A DNA stretch of 64,000 nt. Origin: LMUY01 sp965276785. GTDB lineage: Bacteria > Pseudomonadota > Alphaproteobacteria > Acetobacterales > Acetobacteraceae. The stretch covers positions 3,472,001-3,536,000 of the forward strand of contig OZ255629.1 in NCBI GenBank assembly GCA_965276785.1. Direction: 5' to 3'. The notes under the pieces are model-generated. The model had not been told where the DNA came from. It saw only the letters and a list, made by a program, of their open reading frames with translations, and did no database searches. Positions 15,596 through 24,441 of the stretch are shown in pieces. The number at the start of each line of letters is the position of its first letter. Position 1 is the first letter of the stretch. The position numbers and the translations under genes were made by a program.

Positions 15596-17878
15596 GTGGA
15601 TGCACTCGTTGATGGCGTAAGCCAATTTGCCATTGGCCAGCCGGTCTCCCGCAAAGAAGATCCGGTGCTGTTGCGCGGCGAGGGGCGGTACAGCGACGAT
15701 TTGTCACTGCCGGGCCAGGCCTACGGCGTGATTGTGCGCAGCCGGTACGCTCATGGTTTGCTGCGGCTGGTGGACGCGGATGCGGCGCGTGGCATGCCCG
15801 GCGTGTTAGGGGTTTACACCGCGGCCGATCTGGATGCCGCCGGAATTGGGGCGATGCAAGCGCCTGCCAACAAACATCACGACGGGTCAGCGACGCCGCG
15901 GCCGCATCAGACGGTGCTGGCTAGTGATAAGGTACGCTATGTGGGGGATCCGATAGCGCTGGTGGTCGCGACCGGCCGCGATGCGGCGCGGGATGCCGCC
16001 GAACTGGTGTCGGTGGAGATTGATCCCCTGCCCGCTGTGACCGATGCGCGTGCGGCTGCTCTGGACGGTGCGCCTCAGTTGCATAGGGATGCACCTGGGA
16101 ACGTGGCGCTGGACTTCCGCTTCGGCGACAGCGCTGCAGTGGCCACAGCGTTTGGCCGCGCGGCGCATGTGACCCGGCTGCACCTCGATAATAGCCGGGT
16201 TGTGGTGGCGCCGATGGAGCCGCGGTCGGCTTTGGCGGCGGTGGAGGACGGACGATTGGTGCTGCGGCTCGGCTGCCAAGGGGTGTTCGGGATGCGCACC
16301 GCGGTGGCCGGGGTGATGGGCGTTGCGACGGAGCGGGTGCGGGTGCTGACCGGCAATGTCGGCGGCTCGTTTGGCATGAAAGCAGGCTGCTACCCGGAGT
16401 ATATCGCGTTGCTGCATGCCGCGCGCGTGTTGGGGCGGCCGGTGAAGTGGACGGATGCGCGATCCGACAGCTTCCTTTCCGACAGCCATGGCCGCGACCA
16501 CGACATGACGGCGGAGTTGGCGTTGGACGCGGACGGCCGGTTTTTGGCGGTGCGGATTACCGGGTATGGCAATATCGGCGCCTATCTCAGCAACTCGACT
16601 ACGCTGCCGCAGTCGATGAACACGGTGAAAAACGTTATTGGCGTCTACGCGACGCCGCTGGTGGAGGTGGCGAGCCGCAGCATGTTCACCAATACTACGC
16701 CCGTGGGCGCGTATCGCGGCGCTGGGCGGCCGGAAGGCAACTATTACATGGAGCGGCTGGTGGATACGGCGGCGCATGAGATGGGGATTGACCGGGTAGA
16801 GCTTCGCCGCCGCAACCATATCCGGCCGGAGCAGATCCCCTACACGGCGCCATCGAGCATGGTGTATGACAGCGGCGACTTCCCCGCGTTGTTGGAAGAG
16901 GCGCTGGCAGCAGCCGACTGGGATGGGTTTGCTGCGCGCCGGGCGGAGAGCCGCCGCCAGGGCAAGCGCCGAGGCATCGGGATTGGGCATTATCTTGAGG
17001 TGACCGCGCCGGCCAACAAGGAAATGGGCGGGATTTCGTTCGACCCGGATGGGGGCGTGACGATCACCACGGGGACGCTGGATTACGGCCAGGGTCACGC
17101 CTCGCCGTTGGCACAAGTGGTGGTGGACCGGCTGGGCGTGCCGTTCGAGCGGGTGCGGCTGGTGCAGGGCGATAGCGACGTACTGCTCGCGGGGGGCGGA
17201 ACGGGCGGGTCGCGCTCGATCATGAACAGCGGGGGCGCGCTGAGCGAGGCCGCGGGCATCGCAATCGAGAAGGGCCGCGCGGCTGCTTCGGAGGCGTTGG
17301 AAGCGGCGGAAGCGGACATTGAGTTCTCCCGTGGCCGGTTCAGCGTGGTGGGAACCGATCGGGGGATTGGGCTCGTCGAACTCGCGGCGCAAATGCCTGG
17401 CGCGCTGGATGTGCGGCATGTGTTCGAAGGTGCGCCCTCGGCGTTTCCGAATGGCTGCCACGTCTGCGAGGTCGAGGTGGACGAGGAGACGGGCGTGGCG
17501 GAGGTGGTGGGCTACGTGATGGCCAACGACTTCGGCACGCTGGTGAACCCGATGCTGGTGGAGGGCCAGGCGCATGGCGGCGTGATGCAGGGGATTGGAC
17601 AGGCCCTGTTGGAGCGGACGTGCTATGACGAGGATGGGCAATTGCTGTCGGGCTCGTTCATGGATTACGCGATGCCGCAGGCGGTGCACGCGCCTGGGTT
17701 CGTGTTCCGCAGCCATCCGGTTCCGGCTCGGACGAATGCGCTGGGGGCGAAAGGGTGCGGCGAGGCCGGGTGCGCCGGGGCGCTCCCGGCGGTGATGAAC
17801 GCGCTGGCCGATGCGCTTGGGCGGCACATCGAGATGCCGGCGACGCCAGAGCGGGTTTGGGAGGCGTTGGCGGCGTAG
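15596..17878 (+). CDS. Xanthine-dehydrogenase-family molybdopterin subunit (CoxL form II-like)
   Basis: 760 residues from GTG 15596, which has an AGGAG sequence upstream; the longer open frame back to 15410 overlaps galE. Start block GQPVSRKEDPVLLRGEGRYSDD, molybdopterin-binding blocks GNVGGSFGMKAGCYPE and GAYRGAGRPEGNYYMERL, and a C-terminal GCGEAGCAGALPAVMNA with the catalytic glutamate. The AYRGAGR loop is the form II signature; authentic carbon-monoxide dehydrogenase has a Cys-containing AYRCSFR loop, so CO oxidation is not implied. The iron-sulfur and FAD subunits normally adjacent are missing here, making it an orphan large subunit. Confidence 0.88.
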   Translation: MDALVDGVSQFAIGQPVSRKEDPVLLRGEGRYSDDLSLPGQAYGVIVRSRYAHGLLRLVDADAARGMPGVLGVYTAADLDAAGIGAMQAPANKHHDGSATPRPHQTVLASDKVRYVGDPIALVVATGRDAARDAAELVSVEIDPLPAVTDARAAALDGAPQLHRDAPGNVALDFRFGDSAAVATAFGRAAHVTRLHLDNSRVVVAPMEPRSALAAVEDGRLVLRLGCQGVFGMRTAVAGVMGVATERVRVLTGNVGGSFGMKAGCYPEYIALLHAARVLGRPVKWTDARSDSFLSDSHGRDHDMTAELALDADGRFLAVRITGYGNIGAYLSNSTTLPQSMNTVKNVIGVYATPLVEVASRSMFTNTTPVGAYRGAGRPEGNYYMERLVDTAAHEMGIDRVELRRRNHIRPEQIPYTAPSSMVYDSGDFPALLEEALAAADWDGFAARRAESRRQGKRRGIGIGHYLEVTAPANKEMGGISFDPDGGVTITTGTLDYGQGHASPLAQVVVDRLGVPFERVRLVQGDSDVLLAGGGTGGSRSIMNSGGALSEAAGIAIEKGRAAASEALEAAEADIEFSRGRFSVVGTDRGIGLVELAAQMPGALDVRHVFEGAPSAFPNGCHVCEVEVDEETGVAEVVGYVMANDFGTLVNPMLVEGQAHGGVMQGIGQALLERTCYDEDGQLLSGSFMDYAMPQAVHAPGFVFRSHPVPARTNALGAKGCGEAGCAGALPAVMNALADALGRHIEMPATPERVWEALAA

Positions 17879-17898
17879 AAGTCGGCATCACCCCTGCC

Positions 17899-17914
17899 CT
17901 CTCCCGCGGGAGAG
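17899..17914. terminator. Palindromic hairpin between convergent genes
   Basis: A 16-base perfect palindrome, CTCTCCCGCGGGAGAG, lies between the converging CoxL-like and SsuD-like genes. A hairpin here could end transcription from both sides; there is no long T-run, so it may instead be one of the dispersed GC-rich palindromes common in alphaproteobacteria. Confidence 0.5.
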
Positions 17915-17952
17915 ACGATGGGTTGCAGAGGGCAGCCCATCCCACAGGTGTA

Positions 17953-19062
17953 TTAGGCTGCGTTCTTGACCGCCGTTGCCGGGGCAAGCAGGGCGCGAGT
18001 TTTGGGCAGGAGCTCGCGGCCGTAGTCGGCGGCGTCCTCCAGCGGATTGAAGCCACGGATGAGGAAAGTGGTGACGCCGAGGGCGTGGTACTCGGCGAAG
18101 GCTTGGGCCACCTGGTCGGGCGTGCCGACCAGAGCGGTGGTGTTGCCGCGGGCGCCGGTGACGCGAGCGATAGCGGTGTAAAGGCGGCCCTCGGGGCGGT
18201 CGCCCAGGGCAGCCGCTTCGAGCAGACGTTGCGAGCCGGTGTTGGCGGGGGTGGGGGTTACTGGACCGAGGATGGCCTCGCCGCGCAAGCGCAGCGTCTC
18301 GGCCAAGATGCGCTCGGCTTTTTCCCAGGCGGCGCTCTCGGTGGTCGCCAGAATGGGGCGGAATGAGAGGCTGAACCGGATGGCGGCGGCGGCTTGGGCG
18401 CCGCGGTGGCGTGCGGTGGCGGCGCGGACGCGGGCGATCAGCTCCTTCACCTGCGACTGGGTTTCGCCCCAGAGCGCGTAGACGTCGGCGTGTTTGCCCG
18501 CCACTTCAATGGCCGCGTCGGAGGCGCCGCCGAAGTAGATCGGGATGCTTGGCTGTTGCATAGGGCGCACCGCCGGGGATGCATCGGTAAAGCGGTAGAA
18601 CGCGCCCTCGTGGCTGACTGGGTCGGCGGCGGTCCAGATGCGCTTGAGGACGGCAACGTATTCGTCGGTGCGAGCGTAGCGCTCGTCCTTGCTGAGGTGG
18701 TCGCCATCGCGACGCTGGTCAGTGTCGTCGCCGCCGGAGATGACGTGGATGGCGGCGCGGCCGGCGCTCAACTGGTCTAGGGTGGCAAAGGCGCGGGCGG
18801 CGTTGGTGGGGGATTGGAAGCCCGGCCGGTGAGCGACGAGGAAGCCAACCCGCTCGGTGTAGCTGGCGGCGTGGGCGGCGAGTTGCAGACCGTCGGGGCC
18901 GTTGCTGTACCAGCCGAGCAGGAAACGGTCGAATCCGGCTGCATCGTGGGCCTGGGCGCTGGCGCGGAGATAATCTAGGTCGATGGCGGGGCCGCGAGCG
19001 GGATGGATCTCGGATTGCTCACGCGGCTGCACCATGCCGATGAACTCAATGGGATGGGTCAT
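17953..19062 (-). CDS. LLM-class flavin-dependent monooxygenase (SsuD-like)
   Basis: 369 residues of bacterial-luciferase-like TIM-barrel type. The start IEFIGMVQPREQSEIHP, the GFDRFLLGWYSNGPDG block, FLVAHRPGFQSPTNAAR and SGGDDTDQRRDGD follow alkanesulfonate monooxygenase SsuD. It uses reduced FMN from a separate reductase to cleave sulfonates or related sulfur compounds. It overlaps the end of the upstream acyl-CoA-dehydrogenase-like gene by four bases, so the two are coupled; the combination suggests sulfur scavenging. No transporter or reductase gene is adjacent. Confidence 0.85.
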   Translation of the reverse strand: MTHPIEFIGMVQPREQSEIHPARGPAIDLDYLRASAQAHDAAGFDRFLLGWYSNGPDGLQLAAHAASYTERVGFLVAHRPGFQSPTNAARAFATLDQLSAGRAAIHVISGGDDTDQRRDGDHLSKDERYARTDEYVAVLKRIWTAADPVSHEGAFYRFTDASPAVRPMQQPSIPIYFGGASDAAIEVAGKHADVYALWGETQSQVKELIARVRAATARHRGAQAAAAIRFSLSFRPILATTESAAWEKAERILAETLRLRGEAILGPVTPTPANTGSQRLLEAAALGDRPEGRLYTAIARVTGARGNTTALVGTPDQVAQAFAEYHALGVTTFLIRGFNPLEDAADYGRELLPKTRALLAPATAVKNAA

Positions 19063-20210
19063 GCGGGTTGCTCCGTGGGGAAGAGGGCGGCTTTGCCGGC
19101 GGACGTGTAGGCGGAGTCGGCTTGAGGGGTGTGAATGCGGGCGCAGAGGACGTCGCGCAGGTGGCGCTCCAATGGGTTGCTGCGGGCGAGGCCGTGGTTG
19201 CCGGTGAGCTTGACGGCTTCTTGGACGGCGGCAATGGCGTTCTCGGCGGCGACGGTCTTGATGAGGTTGCAGGTGTCAGGGCCGGGGCCGTCGGTGCGGT
19301 CGTGCTCGGCGGCGGCGCTGGCGATCAAGCGATGGTTGGTGAGGAGCAGGGAGTCGATGCGGCCGACCGCCTCCTGCATGCGGGGCAGCGTGGCCAGGGA
19401 GGCGCCGAGATTGCTTGGAATCCGCTCGCGCAGGAATTGGACGAGCCAGGTTCGAGCGGCGGTGGCAACGCCGGTGTAGAGGGCAGCGATGGTGAGGGTG
19501 TTCCAAGCGACCTGCACCGGGTCGGGCAGCCAATCTGCGGGAGCGCGGAGGTCTACGGCGTTGTCAGCTGGTATGCTGACGTCGGCGAAGTAGACGTCGT
19601 GGCTGCCGGAGGCACGCAGGCCGAGTTGGTCCCATGCCGGGTCGATGCGGATACCAGGGGAGTTGGCCGGAACAAGGAAGTTGCCAGCGCGTGGCGTGGG
19701 CTCGTCGGTGCTGGCGTAGACGAGCATCCAACGCAGGCCAGGGGCGCCCGTGGCATAAATCTTGTGGCCAGTGATCGACCAGCCGTCTGGGGTGGGGCGG
19801 GCCGCGGTTGCAGGCAAGCCGCCGCGGGCCGGGGTGCCGAGATCAGGCTCGACGCGAAGGGCGTTGATCAGGCCGCCTCTGAGCGCGTCGTGGGCGATTT
19901 GGGCGCGTAGAGAGGCGGGCCAGCTTGCGTTGCGCTGGGGCAAATGGGTGTGGATGAGCTGCATAGCGAGCACCAAAGCGGTGGACGCGCAGCCTTGGGC
20001 CACGGCGTCGATCAGGGTGAGGCATTCCGCTAAGCCCGCGCCACCGCCACCCTGTTCGGGCGATGCAGCGAAGGCAAGCAGGCCCTCGGCAGCGAGATGG
20101 GCGAAATTGGCGTGGGGGAAACTGCCTCCGCGGTCATGGGCTGCGGCGCGGGCAGCGAAGCGGCTGGTAAGGTCTTCGTAGGGTTGGCTGCGCCCGACAA
20201 AACCGTCCAT
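19059..20210 (-). CDS. Acyl-CoA-dehydrogenase-fold flavin monooxygenase (DszC/SfnB-like)
   Basis: 383 residues with an ACAD fold: EQGGGGAGLAECLTLIDAVA in the N-terminal helical domain, GWSITGHKIYATGAPGLRWMLV in the beta domain, and KTVAAENAIAAVQEAVKLTGNHGL in the C-terminal helices. The usual catalytic glutamate context of true dehydrogenases is not evident, and pairing with an SsuD-like gene fits the DszC/SfnB class of two-component flavin oxygenases for organosulfur compounds. First gene of a two-gene operon; the 264 bases upstream are the likely promoter region. Confidence 0.78.
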   Translation of the reverse strand: MDGFVGRSQPYEDLTSRFAARAAAHDRGGSFPHANFAHLAAEGLLAFAASPEQGGGGAGLAECLTLIDAVAQGCASTALVLAMQLIHTHLPQRNASWPASLRAQIAHDALRGGLINALRVEPDLGTPARGGLPATAARPTPDGWSITGHKIYATGAPGLRWMLVYASTDEPTPRAGNFLVPANSPGIRIDPAWDQLGLRASGSHDVYFADVSIPADNAVDLRAPADWLPDPVQVAWNTLTIAALYTGVATAARTWLVQFLRERIPSNLGASLATLPRMQEAVGRIDSLLLTNHRLIASAAAEHDRTDGPGPDTCNLIKTVAAENAIAAVQEAVKLTGNHGLARSNPLERHLRDVLCARIHTPQADSAYTSAGKAALFPTEQPA

Positions 20211-20356
20211 GGGGCGGGTCTCCTGGTTGGAAGCTGGTGGATCGGGCGGGTCAGGCGGTTTGGAGGTGCGCAGTTGCGGCTTGGGTGAAGTGACTGGCCT
20301 GGGTTCATATGGTCGGGTCTACGCTACTTTCTGTCAAAAGATGTTTTTAGTGTTGT

Positions 20357-20405
20357 TTGGTCAACGTAGAGTAAATGAATACTGATTTGGACCAATGAAG
20401 GGGTA
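20357..20405. promoter_or_regulatory. Inverted repeat in the AT-rich divergent intergenic region
   Basis: The 264-base gap 20211-20474 separates the organosulfur operon (minus) from an unknown gene (plus). Its centre is conspicuously AT-rich compared with neighbours and holds TTGGTC (20357-20362) and its reverse complement GACCAA (20400-20405). This is where the promoters should lie, and the repeat could be a regulator site. No convincing -35/-10 pair was assigned. Confidence 0.3.
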
Positions 20406-20474
20406 TGGATTTCTGTTGTGGGATCGCTTGCCTGCGGCTGATGGGCTGCTCGATGGGAAGAAGGATGCTGCGCG

Positions 20475-21305
20475 ATGGCAACTGGGGACGGGTCGGAGGC
20501 GATCATTCCGATCAAGACGGTGCTGGTGTGGTTAAGCAGGGCTGATCCGGAACAGGTGCCGCCTTTGCTGGTGGGGTGCGGCTTGGACGATGGGAGGAGC
20601 GAGGCGCTCTACCCAATTGAAGACGTGATTGCAGCGTCCGCCGTTGTCATCCTTGGCAGCGGGCGGCGGGTGGCGCTCCGAGGGGTCTTGGATGGCGCGG
20701 TCGTGGACAAGCGGCCGGGCCATCCGCTGCTGATGGCGGTGGAGGGTGACAGGACACCTGCCGAGCGCCGCGATACCGAGATTTGCAACGAGCTGCTGCG
20801 CCGGAAGATGGTCCCGGGCGAGTTGGGTTCGGCGGCCGATCGGGAGCAGGTGCTGCGTTTTCTGGTGCAGGCAGAGCGCGGCGAGTGTCCCAGCGAGCCG
20901 GCGTTGCGGGCTTTTTACGCAGCGATGAAGCCTGCTGCGACGGCGGACAAGCATCGACGGGCGGCCACGGCGTTGGAGCAGTCGATGGCGGCTTGCGCGC
21001 GACGAGGCGACATGCCGGAGAGCCTGCCCTGGCGGCTGGCATGGTTCCTCAAGGAGTCGGGACAGTTTGAGGCAGCGGCGGGCGTGACGGCACCGGCGGT
21101 GCGAGGCATGGAGCGGGCTATTCTAGAGACGATTCGGGGCTCTTCGTTGGTGATGCTCGGCAGCGTGCGGCGTGACCTGAGGCTGCTCGATCAGGCTGAG
21201 GCGGCGCTGCGTATGGCATATGCCATGGATGGCGGGTCGAATGAAGTGAAAGCCGTCTACCGAGCACTGACGCGGGCGCGGGCCGAACTAACTGCCGGGC
21301 CGTAA
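20475..21305 (+). CDS. Uncharacterised protein with helical C-terminal repeats
   Basis: 276 residues from ATG 20475. I do not recognise a family. The first 90 residues look alpha/beta (IIPIKTVLVWLSRADPEQVP, VVILGSGRRVALRGVL); from about 130 onwards it is helical with TPR-like spacing, for example LAWFLKESGQFEAAAGV and LLDQAEAALRMAYAMDGGS. No signal peptide, membrane segment or catalytic motif is visible. The 3' end overlaps the convergent smr gene by 18 bases. Confidence 0.6.
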   Translation: MATGDGSEAIIPIKTVLVWLSRADPEQVPPLLVGCGLDDGRSEALYPIEDVIAASAVVILGSGRRVALRGVLDGAVVDKRPGHPLLMAVEGDRTPAERRDTEICNELLRRKMVPGELGSAADREQVLRFLVQAERGECPSEPALRAFYAAMKPAATADKHRRAATALEQSMAACARRGDMPESLPWRLAWFLKESGQFEAAAGVTAPAVRGMERAILETIRGSSLVMLGSVRRDLRLLDQAEAALRMAYAMDGGSNEVKAVYRALTRARAELTAGP

Positions 21306-21827
21306 TCGCTGCCGCCGCAGCAGGACACGGATGGACCCGGCGTTGGCCGCGTGAGGATGGGTCAGGGCGAGAATGTAGGGGCGGAGCGCTGGGAGGTTCA
21401 ACCATAGCGGGAGCTCGCGCCGCAGGACACCACCGGACTCGCCCGTGCCGCGGCCGGTGATGATCTCGACACAACGGAGGCGGTGGGCTTGGGCCTGGTG
21501 CAAGAAGGCGTCAAGCGAGTGGAAGGCGCGTTGGGCGGTTTGGCCGTGCAGGTCAAGCGTGCGCTCGGGGCGGAGCTTGCCGGTGCGCAGGCGAGTCCAG
21601 GTGGCGTCGTCGATGCCGGCGGTGGGGCGCTCGCCAGTGGCGACCGGCGGCAGGAGTGCGGTAATCTTTGGTTTGGGGATTGCGGCGGGCGAGGTTTGCG
21701 TCAAGCGAGATGGCAGGAGGGGGCTCGGGATCGGTGCGGGAGTGGCGCGGCCCGGGAAGGCAGTGACGTGGCGGGCGTAGTCGGACCAGGCCGTGCGCTC
21801 CGCTTCAGTGAGGGACCGGTGAGGCAT
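21288..21827 (-). CDS. Smr-domain protein
   Basis: 179 residues: a Pro-rich N-terminal half of about 80 residues and a C-terminal Smr domain with its two signatures, LDLHGQTAQRA near residue 91 and ITGRGTGESGGVLRRELP. Stand-alone Smr proteins, related to the C-terminus of MutS2, bind and nick nucleic acids; some act in ribosome-collision rescue. The gene starts four bases after the end of lutC and probably shares its transcript. Confidence 0.85.
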   Translation of the reverse strand: MPHRSLTEAERTAWSDYARHVTAFPGRATPAPIPSPLLPSRLTQTSPAAIPKPKITALLPPVATGERPTAGIDDATWTRLRTGKLRPERTLDLHGQTAQRAFHSLDAFLHQAQAHRLRCVEIITGRGTGESGGVLRRELPLWLNLPALRPYILALTHPHAANAGSIRVLLRRQRLRPGS

Positions 21828-21831
21828 GGCA

Positions 21832-22533
21832 CTAAGTTGCTGGGCGCCGGACGTCCAGGTCGTCCTCGATAAGGAGAATGTGGAGGCGGCGGGGGCCGTG
21901 GGCGCCGAGTTCGAGCGTTTGCTCGATGTCGGCAGAGCGCGAAGGGCCGGTCACGAGCATGACGTTGCGGGGCATGCGGCCGGATTGGCGCAGAAGGTCC
22001 CAAGCCTCTTCGTAGGCACCGACGACGCGGCTGGCGCGGAGCACGACGACAGCGGTGTCGGGCAACAGGTTGAGGGTGGTTGGGCGCTCGGGGGTGGATG
22101 GCAGCATCAGCGTGCCGGTTTCGGCGATCGCGGCGAACGCGTGTTGCAAGCTGACCTGGTCGGTGGGAAGCGCCGGGCCCTCGCGGAGCAGAAGGAGTGG
22201 GCGTTGCGACCAATCAATGGCGCGCAGTTCCGGGTGTGGGGCGATGGCGATCTCGGTGGGAAGGTTTTGCGCAGCAAGATAAGCCGCAAGCGCGCCGGGT
22301 ACGGCATTGGCATCGACGAGGCGATCCACCGTGCCGAACTCGCGCTCGATGTAGTGAATGAGGAGGGCGATGAGGTCGGCGCGCGGGATGGCGGTACGGG
22401 CGGGGATGAGGTGCCTTGGGTGGCGGGCGAGGCGGTCACGCAAGGAGTTTGCGGCATCGGGCGATAAGGGCCCGCGCTTGAGGCTGCGGCGGATGGCGCC
22501 GAGCACCGCCTGCCGGTTGCTGGCTTGGCTCAT
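21832..22533 (-). CDS. lutC: Lactate utilisation protein C (LUD domain)
   Basis: 233 residues from ATG 22533, overlapping the lutB stop by four bases. The LUD domain is visible as FAAIAETGTLMLPSTPERP, TTLNLLPDTAVVVLRASRVV and MLVTGPSRSADIEQTLELGAHGP, the last being the strongest LutC signature. A longer open frame back to 23220 is only the antisense-free continuation inside lutB and is not used. LutC works with LutA and LutB in oxidation of L-lactate to pyruvate. No lutA is found next to it. Confidence 0.9.
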   Translation of the reverse strand: MSQASNRQAVLGAIRRSLKRGPLSPDAANSLRDRLARHPRHLIPARTAIPRADLIALLIHYIEREFGTVDRLVDANAVPGALAAYLAAQNLPTEIAIAPHPELRAIDWSQRPLLLLREGPALPTDQVSLQHAFAAIAETGTLMLPSTPERPTTLNLLPDTAVVVLRASRVVGAYEEAWDLLRQSGRMPRNVMLVTGPSRSADIEQTLELGAHGPRRLHILLIEDDLDVRRPAT

Positions 22534-23957
22534 CGGGCGGCGCGTTGCTGGGCGGCGTAGCGGGCGAAGAAGGTGTCGCCCTCGGGGGCAGGCAAGTCGC
22601 GGGCGGCGGTCCAGCTGGTGGCGAAGGGGAGGGACTGGAAACGGCCGCGACGGCGCCCGAGCAGGGCCAGGGTGCGCATGGCGACGCGGGTGGCGAGGCG
22701 ATAGACGGCGGGACGGCGGGCGAACCAGGCCCAGAGCGAGAGGTTGGACCGGGCTGTGGCAGGCGTGAGGTGGCGCTCGAACTCGCGCTCGCGCCAGTGC
22801 CGCATCATTTTGGGCAGCGGGATCTTGACCGGGCAGACGCTCTCGCACTTGCCGCAGAACGTGCTGGCATTGGGGAGGTGGCCGGCGCGGTCGACGCCGA
22901 CAAGAGCGGGGGTGAGGACGCTGCCCATCGGGCCGGGATAGACCCAGCCATAGGCGTGGCCGCCGACAGCGCCATAGACGGGGCAGTGATTGAGGCAGGC
23001 GGCGCAGCGGATGCAGCGGAGCATGTCGCCAAACTCGGTGCCCAGCATGGCGGAGCGGCCGCCGTCGAGCAGGACGACATGGTATTCGTCGGGGCCGTCG
23101 AGGTCGGCGGGCTGACGGGGGCCGGTGGAGAAAGTGGTATAGACGGAAAAATCTTGCCCGGTGGCGGAGCGGGCCAAGAGGCGGAGCAGGCTCGTGGCGT
23201 CTTCTAGCGTGGGGACGCATTTTTCGATTGAGGCCAGGACGATGTGGACGCGCGGGAGCGTTTGGGTGAGGTCGCCATTGCCCTCGTTGGTGACGATGAC
23301 GCTGCTGCCGGTCTCGGCGATGAGGAAGTTTGCGCCGGTGATGCCCACATCGGCGGAGAGGAACTTCTCGCGCAACTTGGAGCGGGCCTCGGTGAGGATG
23401 TCACGGCGCTCGGTGAAGAGACGGTCGGGCGGCAGGTCGGTGTGCATCTGTCGAAAGCATTGTTCCCAGTCTTCACGGTTAAGATGGAAGGCCGGGGCGA
23501 TGATGTGGCTGGGATGTTCCTGACGAAGCTGGATGATGTATTCGCCGAGGTCGGTCTCTACGGGGGGGATGCCGTGCTGTTCGAGGTGCTGATTGATCCC
23601 GAGCTCTTCGGAGATCATGGATTTACCCTTGGTTACGGTGCGGGCGCGGGCGGCCTGACAGATGGCGAGCACGGCGGCTCGAGCGTCGTCGGCGGTGGGG
23701 CACCAATGCACGTGGCCACCGGATTTCGCCACGTTATCGGCGTAGGTTTCAAGGTAGAAATCGAGGTTGGCGAGGGCGTGATTTTTGATGTCCCGGCCGA
23801 TGTCGCGCAGGCGCTCGAACTCGGGGAGGGCGTCGACAGCACGGGTGCGCCGGGCCATGAACTGTGGCTTGCTAAAGGCTAGGGCTTTCTGCAGGCCGGC
23901 ATTGCCGAGGGCCTCGCGCGCGTTGGCTTTGAACTCTGGCGATGTGACAGTGACCAT
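22530..23957 (-). CDS. lutB: Lactate utilisation iron-sulfur protein LutB
   Basis: 475 residues. An N-terminal LUD domain (for example ITGANFLIAETGSSVIVTNEGNG) is followed by a ferredoxin-like dicluster: CIRCAACLNHCPVYG and, about 45 residues later, CGKCESVCPVKIPLP, each able to ligate a [4Fe-4S] cluster. The tail contains the W-rich region of the LldF/YkgF group. It carries electrons in non-flavin lactate dehydrogenation. It begins the lutB-lutC-smr operon; lutA, expected immediately upstream, is absent in the window. Confidence 0.93.
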   Translation of the reverse strand: MVTVTSPEFKANAREALGNAGLQKALAFSKPQFMARRTRAVDALPEFERLRDIGRDIKNHALANLDFYLETYADNVAKSGGHVHWCPTADDARAAVLAICQAARARTVTKGKSMISEELGINQHLEQHGIPPVETDLGEYIIQLRQEHPSHIIAPAFHLNREDWEQCFRQMHTDLPPDRLFTERRDILTEARSKLREKFLSADVGITGANFLIAETGSSVIVTNEGNGDLTQTLPRVHIVLASIEKCVPTLEDATSLLRLLARSATGQDFSVYTTFSTGPRQPADLDGPDEYHVVLLDGGRSAMLGTEFGDMLRCIRCAACLNHCPVYGAVGGHAYGWVYPGPMGSVLTPALVGVDRAGHLPNASTFCGKCESVCPVKIPLPKMMRHWREREFERHLTPATARSNLSLWAWFARRPAVYRLATRVAMRTLALLGRRRGRFQSLPFATSWTAARDLPAPEGDTFFARYAAQQRAAR

Positions 23958-24035
23958 TGCGCGCTCTCCCCGGCTCTATCTAGCAAGGACGGGCTGGGAC
24001 GCCAGGGACTGATTTCACCAGGTGGTTAGCCAGGC

Positions 24036-24380
24036 TCAGCCTTCGTCTAAAACGGTGAGCGGAGGCGGTGTCCAACGGTTTGGATGGATGGGGGGCAGAC
24101 CCGGTTCTAGCGATTGGAGCCACGTTATGACGTGGTGGAGCATGTCGCGGGCGGCGGAGCCATGCGGGTCGGGAGCGACGTGGGCCTCCACCCGCGCAAG
24201 GCGCTCGGCCAACGGTTCTGGTGCCAAAGCGCCCTGCTCAATGAGTTCGGCGACCAAAGCCTGATAGAGGCCGAGCAGCATGGCATGCGTCTCGTTGTGC
24301 CGGTGGTCACGGGTTTCGAGCACCGCGCGGACGACGTCTCGAGACACGACGTTGTTTGAGGTGCGGTCCATGGCGAGCAT
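24036..24380 (-). CDS. Small uncharacterised helical protein
   Basis: 114 residues from ATG 24380 (a second ATG at 24371). The sequence is coherent and acidic, with helices such as ETHAMLLGLYQALVAELIEQ and LAERLARVEAHVAPDPHG, then a Pro-rich tail (GLPPIHPNRWTPPP). It reads as a real protein, whereas the rest of the long frame upstream of it is antisense to the SMP-30 gene. No family recognised. It is divergent from the SMP-30 gene and lies 78 bases upstream of lutB on the same strand, so it may be the first gene of that operon. Confidence 0.55.
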   Translation of the reverse strand: MLAMDRTSNNVVSRDVVRAVLETRDHRHNETHAMLLGLYQALVAELIEQGALAPEPLAERLARVEAHVAPDPHGSAARDMLHHVITWLQSLEPGLPPIHPNRWTPPPLTVLDEG

Positions 24381-24441
24381 ATTGCGGCCGCTCGAAGCGG
24401 GCGACAAGGGAATGCCTCGTTGTGGCATGGAGGAGATGACG

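Noticed and set aside
15887..17827. 646-codon minus-strand frame antisense to the CoxL-like gene
   Set aside because: Arg/His/Pro-rich shadow of a gene with clear catalytic motifs.
15596..17878. Carbon-monoxide dehydrogenase large subunit
   Set aside because: The active-site loop is AYRGAGR, not the Cys-containing form I loop, and the small subunits are missing.
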